The notes: generated by a model from the letters alone, not told the origin. A stretch of DNA of 64,000 bases from Prochlorococcus sp. MIT 0603 (GCF_000760215.1 NZ_JNAW01000004.1:62001-126000); one strand, 5' to 3'; counted from the first letter of the stretch, positions 17,613-24,957 are shown. Numbers and translations: made by a program.

Positions 17613-18479
17613 TCAAATAAATACCATTCCGACGCCCAGTATTGTCGTTGCAGTTAATACATAAGTTTTCCAATTAATCTCCTCTCCCTCCATTCTTGCT
17701 AAGAAAAGTGCCATTACAGGAGAAGTACTTAAAAGTGTCCAACCTAATCCAATAGGCAATAATTTAAAGACATTTTGCTGTAACAAAATTCCTATATTTG
17801 TCCCCAAAAATGTTGCAAATAAAAGACTAAGCTTATTTTCCAAAGAAATCTTTCTAACTGAATAAATCAATTGTTTCCTTAGGAAAGGAAGGAAAGCAAA
17901 AATGCTTCCAAGCAATCGGATTTCTGTAGTTTGGAATGGGTTTAAATCAGAGTTTATGAGGACAATTCTTGACAAGGCTGCTGCTATCACAGCACATAAT
18001 ACTGAAAGAATAGCAAATATAAAGCCTTCTTTTATATCTTTATTTGATGTTATATTTTGAGTATTTATAGTTTTCTGAAAAGCTACTCCTAGCAAAGAAA
18101 TACTTACTATAAAAACTCCTGACCATACCTTAATAGGAAGTATCTCTTTCAGAAAAATTGCCCCTAAAACGGTTGCAATAATGGGAGATAAAGCTTCAAC
18201 AGTAAGAGTACGACGTGTACCTAATTTTTTCAAAGATATTATATAAAAAGTATCACCTACAGAAATTCCTATAATTCCACTTAAAAAAAGAATAAAAATA
18301 TCTTTAAAACTAGATTGAAAGTCAAAAGTCAAGATGACCGGTAAGAATATAATAAAAGCAATTATATTTTTCGTTATATTTATTTGTGCAGCAGAAAAGT
18401 ATTTAGTCTGCTGTCTCCATAAGTAACAAGCATATGTCCAAGAGCTAGCAGCTCCTAACGCAGAAATAATCCCAAACAA
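17613..18479 (-). CDS. DMT superfamily transporter (EamA type)
   Basis: A 288-residue protein with about ten hydrophobic helices arranged as two EamA repeats. The first begins GIISALGAASSWTYACYLW; the second starts near residue 145 (EGFIFAILSVLCAVIAAAL). Motifs typical of this family include LTVEALSPIIATVLGAIFLKE and its echo LLSTSPVMALFLARMEGEEI. Likely an inner-membrane exporter of a small metabolite; substrate unknown. It starts 3 bases after a small exported-protein gene. Confidence 0.82.
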   Translation of the reverse strand: MFGIISALGAASSWTYACYLWRQQTKYFSAAQINITKNIIAFIIFLPVILTFDFQSSFKDIFILFLSGIIGISVGDTFYIISLKKLGTRRTLTVEALSPIIATVLGAIFLKEILPIKVWSGVFIVSISLLGVAFQKTINTQNITSNKDIKEGFIFAILSVLCAVIAAALSRIVLINSDLNPFQTTEIRLLGSIFAFLPFLRKQLIYSVRKISLENKLSLLFATFLGTNIGILLQQNVFKLLPIGLGWTLLSTSPVMALFLARMEGEEINWKTYVLTATTILGVGMVFI

Positions 18480-18482
18480 AAC

Positions 18483-18632
18483 TTACTTATCTGACTCGTC
18501 TACTTGCTCTGTCTTCTCTTGATTTGCTTTGTCCTTCGAATAAGGGCAATCACCATCACCTCCCCAGCCCCAAGCAAGTACAGGAGCAGAAATCATTAAA
18601 AGAGCAAATAATACTGGAAGATTTTTTTTCAC
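18483..18632 (-). CDS. Small exported protein, 49 residues
   Basis: A GTG-start frame encodes a clear signal peptide (MKKNLPVLFALLMISAPVLA) followed by a Gly/Trp-rich and acidic short mature peptide (WGWGGDGDCPYSKDKANQEK...). One cysteine remains. The gene ends 3 bases before the DMT transporter start. Function unknown; the signal peptide makes real coding likely. Confidence 0.6.
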   Translation of the reverse strand: MKKNLPVLFALLMISAPVLAWGWGGDGDCPYSKDKANQEKTEQVDESDK

Positions 18633-19021
18633 TACAGGTTCGAAATAGGTTGATCATAAAGCCTTTCTAAAATATAGCAAAATATACTTATAACTATTAG
18701 GCCCAGATCCATTCTCTCTTACCAAGGTAAGTCGTCTTCATCAATAGGACTTTCTTCATAAGTTGTTTAAGTTCCTTAAGTCTAATCAATTATTTTTCTT
18801 TGAATAAAATTTCATATTAGATTAGAGTTGGAAGATCCCTTTATTAGCAAGGCTTGTAGCAATGAAGAGAAGGGGTCTGCAATCCAATTCCAATAACGCG
18901 TGAAGGGAACCTGCATCCAACCCCTCACTCCCTAAACATTACTCCTGATTTTGGCGCTGTATATTGACTGAAAGATCTTTTGATCGTGTCTATCTTTGTT
19001 TATCAATGTTGAGAAGGCATT
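18633..19021. other. 389 bases without a gene
   Basis: AT-rich DNA between the small exported protein and the next eroded EVE head. A minus-strand stretch near 18725-18760 reads ESPIDEDDLPW before a stop, like an SSB-type acidic tail, but no frame leads into it. I see no promoter or terminator I would defend. Confidence 0.4.
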
Positions 19022-19085
19022 GCGAATCACTAACCCCAACTACTCGCTAGTAAAAAGAAAGCCTGCTCTCATGCTAGCTTCGACA
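19022..19085 (+). repeat. Eroded EVE-gene head copy
   Basis: Read in the right phase this gives TNPNYSLVKRKPALM, aligned to QKPNYWLMKSEPAFIP of the 36.87 kb copy. There is no start codon and the phase is not maintained. It forms the left border of a segment carrying only the serine hydrolase gene. Confidence 0.6.
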
Positions 19086-19148
19086 AGCAATTAAGGGCGG
19101 TCCATTAAAACTTTATATACTAAAAATATAAACATCAAGAAGGGCAAA

Positions 19149-20336
19149 ATGACCATTAATAAATTGGCAGTAAAAATATTAACAGTGGCCAGCTCAGGTC
19201 TTTTCTTACTGATCATTGCTAAATCAATTACTGCCAAACCAACCTTTCTAACAAACCTGTCAAATCGCAGACTTCAAAATTCAATCGAATCACTACGACA
19301 AGAGATGGATATCCCTGGCGCCTCAATCGCAGTAATTGATAACGGGGAGATATCCTGGGCAAAGGGTTTCGGGATAGCCGATAAAATCACTCAACGTGAG
19401 GTAACAACGTCTACCTTGTTTACCGCTAATTCAATCACCAAAGTACAAACATCTCTAGCCGTAGTAAAACTACTAGCTGATAAAGGAATCGCGTTAGATG
19501 AACCAGTAAACCGTTATCTTAAAAGCTGGAAAATCCCAGAGAATCAATTCACAGCAAAAGTGCCAGTTACTTTTAGGATGCTACTGAATCATACTGCAGC
19601 ACTTACCTCACCTTATCCAGACGGTTGCTGTGGTCCTAAAGAAATTTTGCCGACGGTAAAGCAGTTTTTAAATGGTAAACCGCCTGCAACGAATCCCCCA
19701 GTAACGGTAACCAACGTACCAGGCAAAAAGTTTGCATACTGCAATGGCTGTTACTCAGTGCTTCAGCCTGCTATTGAAGACGTCGGCGACAAACCTTTCA
19801 AAAGATTGATGAACGAGTTGGTGATACAACCTGCAAAAATGATGAATAGTACTTTTGACGACGAGTTCTTCCTAGAAGACTCCTCAACAATAGCCATTCC
19901 TTACGACAGCGATGGCAGTGTGCATAAAAAAGCCCCAATGCGCAGCACTATCCTCTCCCCAGGTCTACTCTGGACAACAGCGACCGATCTAGCTCTCTTC
20001 AATTTAGCCTTCACCCGTGCACTCAAAGGAGAAGGTCCTCTAATTAATCAAAGACTAGCTGAAGCTTTAATTATTCCGAGTTCAACGCCGACACGTAGCC
20101 TAGGTTTTTTTATTGTTGACAAAAATGCTCAGGAAGATCCAAAGGGTGACTACATTTCTCACAGTGGATCAAATATTGGTTATCTCTCACTTTCTATCAT
20201 CAGCAAAGACGGTAAGAAGGGTGCTGTAATTTTGATCAACAAAGGACCAAATCCTTTCACAACAACTGAAATACCTGAATATTCTTTTATCACAGACAGT
20301 TTGAAGTTGATCAGTAAATACAATCGTTGGGATTAG
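19149..20336 (+). CDS. Serine hydrolase, beta-lactamase/class C fold
   Basis: A 395-residue protein of the penicillin-binding-protein-like hydrolase family. It has an N-terminal signal or anchor (about residues 8-30), the nucleophile motif SITK in FTANSITKVQT, the second motif YCN in KKFAYCNGCYSVLQ, and HSGSN near residue 337 in place of KTG. Such proteins include esterases, D-aminopeptidases and carboxypeptidases, so antibiotic resistance should not be assumed. It is alone between two EVE heads. Its TAG stop lies in the first bases of the right-hand head leader, so the junction defines its C-terminus. Confidence 0.85.
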   Translation: MTINKLAVKILTVASSGLFLLIIAKSITAKPTFLTNLSNRRLQNSIESLRQEMDIPGASIAVIDNGEISWAKGFGIADKITQREVTTSTLFTANSITKVQTSLAVVKLLADKGIALDEPVNRYLKSWKIPENQFTAKVPVTFRMLLNHTAALTSPYPDGCCGPKEILPTVKQFLNGKPPATNPPVTVTNVPGKKFAYCNGCYSVLQPAIEDVGDKPFKRLMNELVIQPAKMMNSTFDDEFFLEDSSTIAIPYDSDGSVHKKAPMRSTILSPGLLWTTATDLALFNLAFTRALKGEGPLINQRLAEALIIPSSTPTRSLGFFIVDKNAQEDPKGDYISHSGSNIGYLSLSIISKDGKKGAVILINKGPNPFTTTEIPEYSFITDSLKLISKYNRWD

Positions 20337-20524
20337 TAATCAAAACTTGGTTAAAATAGAATGAAGAAATGAGGGTGCGAATGTTAATCCATCCACACAT
20401 CGCAATATCGCTGAGATCCCATGGCACCAAAGGAAATTAACTACTGGCCAATGAAGTGTGAGCGTCCTTCATGCCAATGGATCTCAGCTTTTGATCAAAA
20501 TCCATTCGAACTTTATTCGAACTT
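20333..20524 (+). repeat. EVE-gene leader plus head copy with inverted arms
   Basis: From attagtaatcaaaactt onward it follows the leader of the EVE gene (41915 on), with one CCATCCACACA unit at 20389-20399, CGCAATATCGCTGAGATCC and ATG at 20421. The frame MAPKEINYWPMKCERP continues to a stop at 20528. Arms GCTGAGATCCCATGGCA (20410-20426) and TGCCAATGGATCTCAGC (20472-20488) pair at 15 of 17 positions. Two tandem 11-mers (CATTCGAACTT, TATTCGAACTT, 20503-20524) close it. Confidence 0.85.
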
Positions 20525-20704
20525 TTAAAACGCCATTAATTGAGCATTGTGAAGTCGATTAGCCTTCTCTTTTCTGTAAACAGAGTTAGCATTCAAATCT
20601 GACTGGTCGTGATATTTACTTCCGTGAGCAGTTGCAATTAACTGAGCCTTGTGAATGCGCTCAGCTCTTTTAATTTTAGAGCGAATTAGTGGGAGAGTGT
20701 TCAT
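20525..20704 (-). CDS. Small basic protein, 59 residues
   Basis: Not recognised. A GGAGG ribosome-binding site precedes the ATG at a good distance. The product is basic and helical (MNTLPLIRSKIKRAERIHKA...NSVYRKEKANRLHNAQ) and may bind nucleic acid, but no motif proves it. Its stop codon lies directly against the 11-mer pair ending the EVE head copy, converging on the stop of the head frame at 20528. Confidence 0.6.
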   Translation of the reverse strand: MNTLPLIRSKIKRAERIHKAQLIATAHGSKYHDQSDLNANSVYRKEKANRLHNAQLMAF

Positions 20705-20781
20705 GACGTTCCTCCGAAATGACAGCCCCGTTCCCTGCTGTCAAAGCATGCATCCCAGAAAAGGGACGAACGTTCTAAAAC

Positions 20782-20850
20782 TGTAGCAACGGATACTAAA
20801 TAAGCCTCTAAGCGAAGAGATAAGTGTAATATTATTGTAGCAACGGATAC
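20782..20850. repeat. 15-base direct repeat
   Basis: TGTAGCAACGGATAC occurs at 20782-20796 and again at 20836-20850, with AT-rich DNA between. The meaning is unknown; it could be a leftover of a small duplication. Confidence 0.6.
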
Positions 20851-20873
20851 CGAATATTCTCTTGCTTAATTTA

Positions 20874-20911
20874 ATGACTAAAACCAACTTATCTAAAGAA
20901 GGACTTCGAAT
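20874..20911 (+). pseudogene. Orphan head of the 48-residue gene at 26395
   Basis: atgactaaaaccaacttatc and the next 14 bases are nearly identical to the start of the small gene at 26395-26541 (MTKTNLSKEEL versus MTKTNLSKEGL). Similarity ends after about 11 codons and the frame stops shortly after. It is a second example of a detached gene start in this region. Confidence 0.8.
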
Positions 20912-20921
20912 AGGGTACAGA

Positions 20922-21386
20922 TTAGTCCCAAGTTGACAGATCTGTATTCCCTGATGATCTTTGCATCCAAAAAATCTTCCAAGTTCCATCTACCTTTTTG
21001 AAAATCATTGAATAACTAGATAAATCATTGTTTTGCTCGCCTTTATAACTAAATGCTTCTTTCAAAGTAAAAGCAGAGAAGCCCCAGTCTGAATTTGCTT
21101 CTAAACGATGAATCTTGACTAGTTCAGAAAGCTCAACAACCAAGTCTGCGTTGTTATACATTCCAATAAGACCTTCTGCCGTAATAGGGTTACCACTTGG
21201 TCTAATAGCTAAGAAATCTTCTGTGACATTAGAGGTCAAAAAAGACTTGTTTTCAGCTCTATTTGCAAAACCTGTAATAAGAGCTTGTATCTGTTGAGAA
21301 TCTGAGGGCAATGTTTTAAAAAATGTTTGCTTAAAGGATCTCACACAAGAGAGAAGCTGCCTATATCGTTTGATTTTTTTGAGCAA
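20922..21386 (-). CDS. NTF2-like (SnoaL/DUF4440-type) protein
   Basis: A 154-residue protein that looks like the cone-shaped NTF2 fold. A helical start (QIQALITGFANRAENKSFLTSNVTEDFLAIRPSG) precedes strands SDWGFSAFTLKEAFSYKGEQ and DLSSYSMIFKKVDGTWKIFWMQRS, the last being the usual end pattern of this fold (K-x-DGTWKI). Members bind or modify small molecules or just dimerise. Function unknown. No signal peptide is apparent. Confidence 0.6.
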   Translation of the reverse strand: MLKKIKRYRQLLSCVRSFKQTFFKTLPSDSQQIQALITGFANRAENKSFLTSNVTEDFLAIRPSGNPITAEGLIGMYNNADLVVELSELVKIHRLEANSDWGFSAFTLKEAFSYKGEQNNDLSSYSMIFKKVDGTWKIFWMQRSSGNTDLSTWD

Positions 21387-21473
21387 AAGCTCACGGCAAA
21401 CGTCTTAATTTGATTAAATTACAACCCTCGTTATCTAATCATCATCTAAGCCTTGGAGTGAATGGGATATTTC

Positions 21474-21770
21474 TTAATGAGTTACTCCACCATCCAAAAT
21501 CGTGATATTGGTATCACTGGAATTAGCCCAACGCAACTTGCTCAATTCTTGATATTCAGCACTGTTATAAGCGTCAATTGCAGCTTTTTTGGATGGGAAC
21601 TCGATAATCACTGCTAATTTTCCACCTTGTCCTTCTACAGTTTTTGACTCCATATCTTTAGCAAAGACTGCTCCTCCTAATGATTCAACCCAGGGTTGAA
21701 ATGCTTCAACATATTCAGCAAATGCTGGATTAGTAACGGTTGTTGTGACAATCCAAAAACCCTTGGCCAT
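21474..21770 (-). CDS. DUF1330 family protein
   Basis: A 98-residue ferredoxin-like (dimeric alpha-beta barrel) protein. It starts MAKGFWIVTTTVTNPAFAEYVEAFQPWVESLGGAVF and has the typical VIIEFPSKKAAIDAYNSAEYQEL block before the C-terminal strand. DUF1330 proteins are common but of unknown role. Minus strand, upstream of the NTF2-like gene, with which it may be cotranscribed. Confidence 0.82.
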   Translation of the reverse strand: MAKGFWIVTTTVTNPAFAEYVEAFQPWVESLGGAVFAKDMESKTVEGQGGKLAVIIEFPSKKAAIDAYNSAEYQELSKLRWANSSDTNITILDGGVTH

Positions 21771-21820
21771 CAGAAAAAAATCAATTCAAAACAGCTTTAC
21801 ATACTCCTTGCAATTTGAAA

Positions 21821-22009
21821 ATGTACGTCAGAAAATCAAATACAAAAGTCACTCGGTACGAAATCGAAGTTACAGCTCCTGAAACCTTTACAGCGAAGAG
21901 AATTGCATCAAAAGAGAGGGGTGCCTCTTGTATCCTGACTTTTAAACTTTTAGATAAAAATACGACTATATTAATTTATTTTGAACGCATAGTTATTTGG
22001 TGGGTTTGA
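21821..22009 (+). pseudogene. Truncated paralogue of the protein at 24389
   Basis: From the ATG at 21821 the product is MYVRKSNTKVTRYEIEVTAP followed by ETFTAKRIASKERG. It is nearly identical to residues 15-38 of the 180-residue protein at 24389-24931 (RYETEVTAPETFTAKRIAATREG). After that the sequence becomes an unrelated hydrophobic tail. It may be a remnant or a very short member of the same modular family. It lies directly before the 22.06 kb EVE head. Confidence 0.6.
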
Positions 22010-22047
22010 GTACCCCAAAAAAGCCTCATACTAGCAACAATTTTTGC

Positions 22048-22163
22048 TAAGATCCCTTGGTATGACTAAAGAAATTAACTACTGGCTAATGAAGAGTGAG
22101 CCTGCTTTTATACCAAGGGATCTTAAGGATTAAGAAAATCCTGTTCAAACTCTGTTCAAACTT
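22048..22163 (+). repeat. EVE-gene head copy with perfect inverted arms
   Basis: ATG at 22062 opens MTKEINYWLMKSEPAFIPRD and stops at 22131-22133, keeping the frame of the EVE start to about codon 23. Arms TAAGATCCCTTGGTAT (22048-22063) and ATACCAAGGGATCTTA (22110-22125) are a perfect 16-base inverted repeat flanking the start codons. Two 11-mers follow: TGTTCAAACTC and TGTTCAAACTT (22142-22163). The CCATCCACACA leader is missing here. Confidence 0.85.
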
Positions 22164-22292
22164 TTCCTATCTCAATGAGACTCAAATATTGCCTCTGCGA
22201 TGGGTCACACAATTGAAGTTCAATTAGAAAATTGTGCAAGATTTATTCCTGATGGAACAGCTGATCTTTACGCCAAGAGAAATAAATCTGCT

Positions 22293-22319
22293 AAAGCCCT
22301 GTTTGAGCAGGGCTTTTTT
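22293..22319 (+). terminator. Rho-independent terminator
   Basis: Stem AAAGCCCTG / CAGGGCTTT with loop TTTGAG, then six T. It lies 130 bases downstream of the 22.06 kb EVE head and just past the 3' end of the minus-strand gene at 22335. The A run on its left side lets it also work for that gene, so it is probably bidirectional. Confidence 0.85.
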
Positions 22320-22334
22320 CTGTGCAATCAAACC

Positions 22335-22664
22335 CTATGCGACTACTTTCTTAGCCGTGTCTTTAATTGCATCAACAGCTTTATCAACTGTTTCTTTAAC
22401 AGGGTTACTTGCAGATGGAGCCAGAGCTTTCAACTCACTCTTAAGAGATTTCTCTCGCTCAAGCAAATGTGTTCTCTGCTTCTCATAAGCATCCTCTAAT
22501 CGTTTTCGTTGATCAACTACTGAATCAAGCTCCTCTTGATGGTGTTGAACTTTTAATTGAGCCATCTCGCTATCAGAGATGACATAAACAGGACGATAGA
22601 AAGAAGGAGCAAGAGAGAAACGAGTAACTGAATACATCACTACGAATGCGAACAACAAATTCAC
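22335..22664 (-). CDS. Membrane-anchored coiled-coil protein, 109 residues
   Basis: Not recognised. A short N-terminal hydrophobic segment (MNLLFAFVVMYSVTRFSL) is followed by a long Glu/Lys/Gln-rich coiled-coil (SEMAQLKVQHHQEELDSV...RKRLEDAYEKQRTHL...) and a C-terminal amphipathic Ala/Lys/Val helix (KETVDKAVDAIKDTAKKVVA). The ending resembles stress or LEA-like helices. Ends at the bidirectional terminator at 22293. Confidence 0.55.
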   Translation of the reverse strand: MNLLFAFVVMYSVTRFSLAPSFYRPVYVISDSEMAQLKVQHHQEELDSVVDQRKRLEDAYEKQRTHLLEREKSLKSELKALAPSASNPVKETVDKAVDAIKDTAKKVVA

Positions 22665-22804
22665 TATGCGCCAAGTAGTTGTTTTTGATGGTGATATAAA
22701 CCGTAGAAAATGATGCGGTATCTACACCGAACTTCGGTCTCTACGACACAACCCCCCAGTAATAACCGAAGCAAGAGATAAGCAATCACCTATGTATACA
22801 GGGA

Positions 22805-22894
22805 GAAAGAGTCGAGCTGAACGTTAAACGCAGCCAAAGAAAGCTGATAGAAAGAGTCGAGCTGAACGTTAAACGCAGCCAAAGAAAGCTGATA
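22805..22894. repeat. 45-base tandem duplication
   Basis: Two head-to-tail identical 45-base units beginning GAAAGAGTCGAGCTGAACG and ending AAAGCTGATA (22805-22849 and 22850-22894). They lie in non-coding DNA of about 460 bases (22665-23130) with no other supported feature. Identity suggests a recent duplication. Confidence 0.85.
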
Positions 22895-23130
22895 GGAAGA
22901 ATAATCTATTCACTCTACCGGTTTTTCTGAAATTAGAGTCATTCAAACATATAGGGCTAATTTAAAGTAGGCATAATAAAGAGTAACTTCAGCATCTCTA
23001 CTAATGAGAGACAAGAATACACTCAGGAGATAATTAAGACAATATTAAATAGACGTATAAATAGGTATAAACCCTCTTGAGCAAATGATTTAACCGTCAT
23101 ATATAGTCTTAGCAATCAACAAGGAGGATT

Positions 23131-23301
23131 ATGAAGCTGGTATCACCTTTCACCATCCTTAACGGCGCAGTAAGTGACGTCTGGAGGATGCACGATTTCA
23201 ATTACAATTTGCCAAAACCAGAAGCAGATAAAATTTTTAAGTGGGAAGCAGAATGCCTTAGCAATCCAACAAAAGCCAACTGCAAGTTGTATGAAGTGTA
23301 A
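23131..23301 (+). CDS. Small hypothetical protein, 56 residues
   Basis: A strong ribosome-binding site (AAGGAGG) sits at the right distance before the ATG. The product is soluble (MKLVSPFTILNGAVSDVWRM...KPEADKIFKWEAECLSNP...CKLYEV) with two cysteines. Not recognised. Its 3' end overlaps the open frame of the OsmC-like gene in another phase, which may matter for the start of that gene. Confidence 0.6.
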   Translation: MKLVSPFTILNGAVSDVWRMHDFNYNLPKPEADKIFKWEAECLSNPTKANCKLYEV

Positions 23302-23306
23302 ACAAG

Positions 23307-23717
23307 ATTATTTGTAAATATCTTGGGAACTTACATACAGAGGCTCTCCATACTCTTTCAGGGCAAACACTAACAACCGATGCACCTATAGATCACGAGG
23401 GAGAAAGTAAGAGTTTCGCACCCACTGATTTAGTCGCAACTGCGTTGGGAACGTGTTTTCTGACAGTTATGGGTATTTCAGCTAAAAGAGAAGGTTGGGA
23501 TATAGGAGAGATAACAGCAGAGGTTAATAAAAAGATGACTCTAAAAGGACCCAGGGCAATTGAATCAATTTCTATTCAACTTTTCATGCCTATTGATTTA
23601 TCGATAGAGAGGTTAAAAGTTCTTCAGAAAGCAACTGAAGATTGCCCGGTACTAAGAAGCCTGAAAAGCTCATTAAAGCTCACAGTCCATTGGATCACTA
23701 ATAAAAGGAGGTATTAA
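23307..23717 (+). CDS. OsmC/Ohr family protein without a normal start codon
   Basis: OsmC/Ohr proteins are thiol peroxidases for organic hydroperoxides. The frame gives IICKYLGNLHTEALHTLSGQ, then FAPTDLVATALGTCFLTVMGI with the first reactive cysteine, and ATEDCPVLRSL with the second. The family N-terminus is present, but upstream of it there is no in-frame ATG, GTG or TTG before the stop at 23292; only ATT codons at 23307 and 23310 fit. An ATG at 23445 would delete the N-terminal third. So either a rare ATT start, translation coupled to the overlapping upstream gene, or a start-lost pseudogene. Followed by the cupin-like gene after a GGAGG. Confidence 0.7.
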   Translation: MICKYLGNLHTEALHTLSGQTLTTDAPIDHEGESKSFAPTDLVATALGTCFLTVMGISAKREGWDIGEITAEVNKKMTLKGPRAIESISIQLFMPIDLSIERLKVLQKATEDCPVLRSLKSSLKLTVHWITNKRRY

Positions 23718-23718
23718 A

Positions 23719-24240
23719 ATGCATCTTGAATTCACCCCTATTCAAATTTTCAGAGAAACACCTCAGGTTACTTTCTTCGATGCAGGAGTAAGAGCATCGA
23801 ATGGTTGCGATGTCGTTATGCATCGAGGAAGTGCGACATCTCCTCCTAATGACGAGGAATTTGAACAGTATTATGTACACCAGTTTCAAGTTGATCATAA
23901 CTTAGTTATCGAAGGCAAAAGAACATTCACTTTGCTAAATCCTTCATGGGATGAACCTCATCATGTGATTTTTCTAAGGCGAGAGATGGGAGCACTGCAA
24001 ATTCCTATAGGGACTTATCACAGATCAGTTTCAGGGAAAGAAGGAAGTATTGTTATCAATCAATCAATAAGAAAACAGGGCTTTGACCCTAACAAAGAGT
24101 TTATTCCTGTAAGCCTGCGAGAAAGAAAAGATTTGAGAGAGGCAAAAGCTACAGAACCTATTTTTTGGGTATACGAAAACAAGAGAATAAAAAGAATTGA
24201 GCTAAATCCATTACAACTAGAAGGCTCGCAACAATTCTAA
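23719..24240 (+). CDS. Cupin-like (RmlC fold) protein
   Basis: A 173-residue protein with a good ribosome-binding site (AAAAGGAGG) overlapping the end of the OsmC-like gene. Strand-rich sequence with EEFEQYYVHQFQVDHNLVIEG, then HHVIFLRREMGALQIPIGTYHRSVSGKEGSIVINQSIR suggests a cupin barrel with possible metal-binding histidines. The Lys/Arg-rich C-terminus is unique. Two-gene unit with the OsmC-like gene. Function unknown. Confidence 0.55.
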   Translation: MHLEFTPIQIFRETPQVTFFDAGVRASNGCDVVMHRGSATSPPNDEEFEQYYVHQFQVDHNLVIEGKRTFTLLNPSWDEPHHVIFLRREMGALQIPIGTYHRSVSGKEGSIVINQSIRKQGFDPNKEFIPVSLRERKDLREAKATEPIFWVYENKRIKRIELNPLQLEGSQQF

Positions 24241-24261
24241 TAATGTTTCTATCTGAGCCAA

Positions 24262-24309
24262 ATGAAGCATGCAGTTATCTCCTGCCTACATGCCAACCAT
24301 CAAGCATAG
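24262..24309 (+). pseudogene. Orphan head of the phosphoesterase gene at 35213
   Basis: ATG AAG CAT GCA ... encodes MKHAVISCLHANHQA and stops. The first 12 codons are almost identical to the start of the metallophosphoesterase at 35213 (MKHAVISCLHAN). Similarity ends inside codon 13. It carries no remaining domain and is one of several detached gene starts in the region. Confidence 0.85.
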
Positions 24310-24388
24310 CTTTATAATGAATCGTTAAAATAGATTGGTATAATAATTAGGATTATCTGGTTAGCTGTACTTCTACAAATTTAAAAAA

Positions 24389-24931
24389 ATGCCAAAGTTT
24401 AGAGTGGTCATTTGGAAAACCCAAACAGACCCATCATTACCTCGGTACGAAACCGAAGTTACGGCTCCTGAAACCTTTACCGCGAAGAGAATTGCAGCAA
24501 CAAGAGAGGGTTGCCTTGAATCTGAGTGCACACCTTTTCTAATAAACGAACCTCAATCAACATCATCTTCAGGCGGTTCTTCTACAGTCTCTGGCTCTGG
24601 CTTCAAGCCTGATCCTAATCTCATACCTAATCTAATCAATTTTGTTCAAATAGTTTTACCCTATTTAAAGTACCTTTATATAATTAATGCTATTGGAGAA
24701 GAGCAAGAAGAAAGAAAAGCCAATTTAAGAGACAATGAAAGAAGTCTTATAAAAAAACGAAAATTTTGGGTTTTTGGTGTAATTATTTTCATTTTTTCAC
24801 TGATCACAGTTTTACCACTAATTCCACTATTAATTATTCATCTAGGCTATTTTTTCGGCATAAGAAAATTCTATGTTAAAACGGGAAATAAATTATTGTT
24901 AGTTTCTCTTGTTGAAAAATTTAATCGATAA
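24389..24931 (+). CDS. Modular hypothetical membrane protein, 180 residues
   Basis: Not recognised. The N-terminus has the module RYETEVTAPETFTAKRIAAT shared with the short frame at 21821. A Ser/Gly linker (about residues 60-75) and a Pro-rich stretch (FKPDPNLIPNL) follow, then a charged helix (EEQEERKANLRDNERSLIKK) and a strong membrane segment near residues 130-160 (FWVFGVIIFIFSLITVLPLI). The shared N-terminal module with different tails suggests shuffling of gene starts. Function unknown. Confidence 0.55.
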   Translation: MPKFRVVIWKTQTDPSLPRYETEVTAPETFTAKRIAATREGCLESECTPFLINEPQSTSSSGGSSTVSGSGFKPDPNLIPNLINFVQIVLPYLKYLYIINAIGEEQEERKANLRDNERSLIKKRKFWVFGVIIFIFSLITVLPLIPLLIIHLGYFFGIRKFYVKTGNKLLLVSLVEKFNR

Positions 24932-24935
24932 ATTC

Positions 24936-24957
24936 TGTTCGAACCTTGTTAGAACTT
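24936..24957 (+). repeat. Isolated pair of 11-mers
   Basis: TGTTCGAACCT and TGTTAGAACTT lie in tandem right after the stop of the 180-residue gene. They are the same 11-base type that follows EVE heads at 11.09, 20.50 and 22.14 kb, but no head is seen here. The rest of 24958-25213 shows no convincing gene. Confidence 0.55.

Noticed and set aside
18725-18760. SSB protein tail (ESPIDEDDLPW before a stop, minus strand)
   Set aside because: No SSB fold or open frame leads into it; too short to support.
20741-20989. 82-residue minus-strand frame
   Set aside because: Overlaps the NTF2-like gene end and the direct repeat; low-quality sequence.
22200-22499. 99-residue + strand frame
   Set aside because: It runs through the terminator at 22293 and opposite a better minus-strand gene; composition is not protein-like after the terminator.
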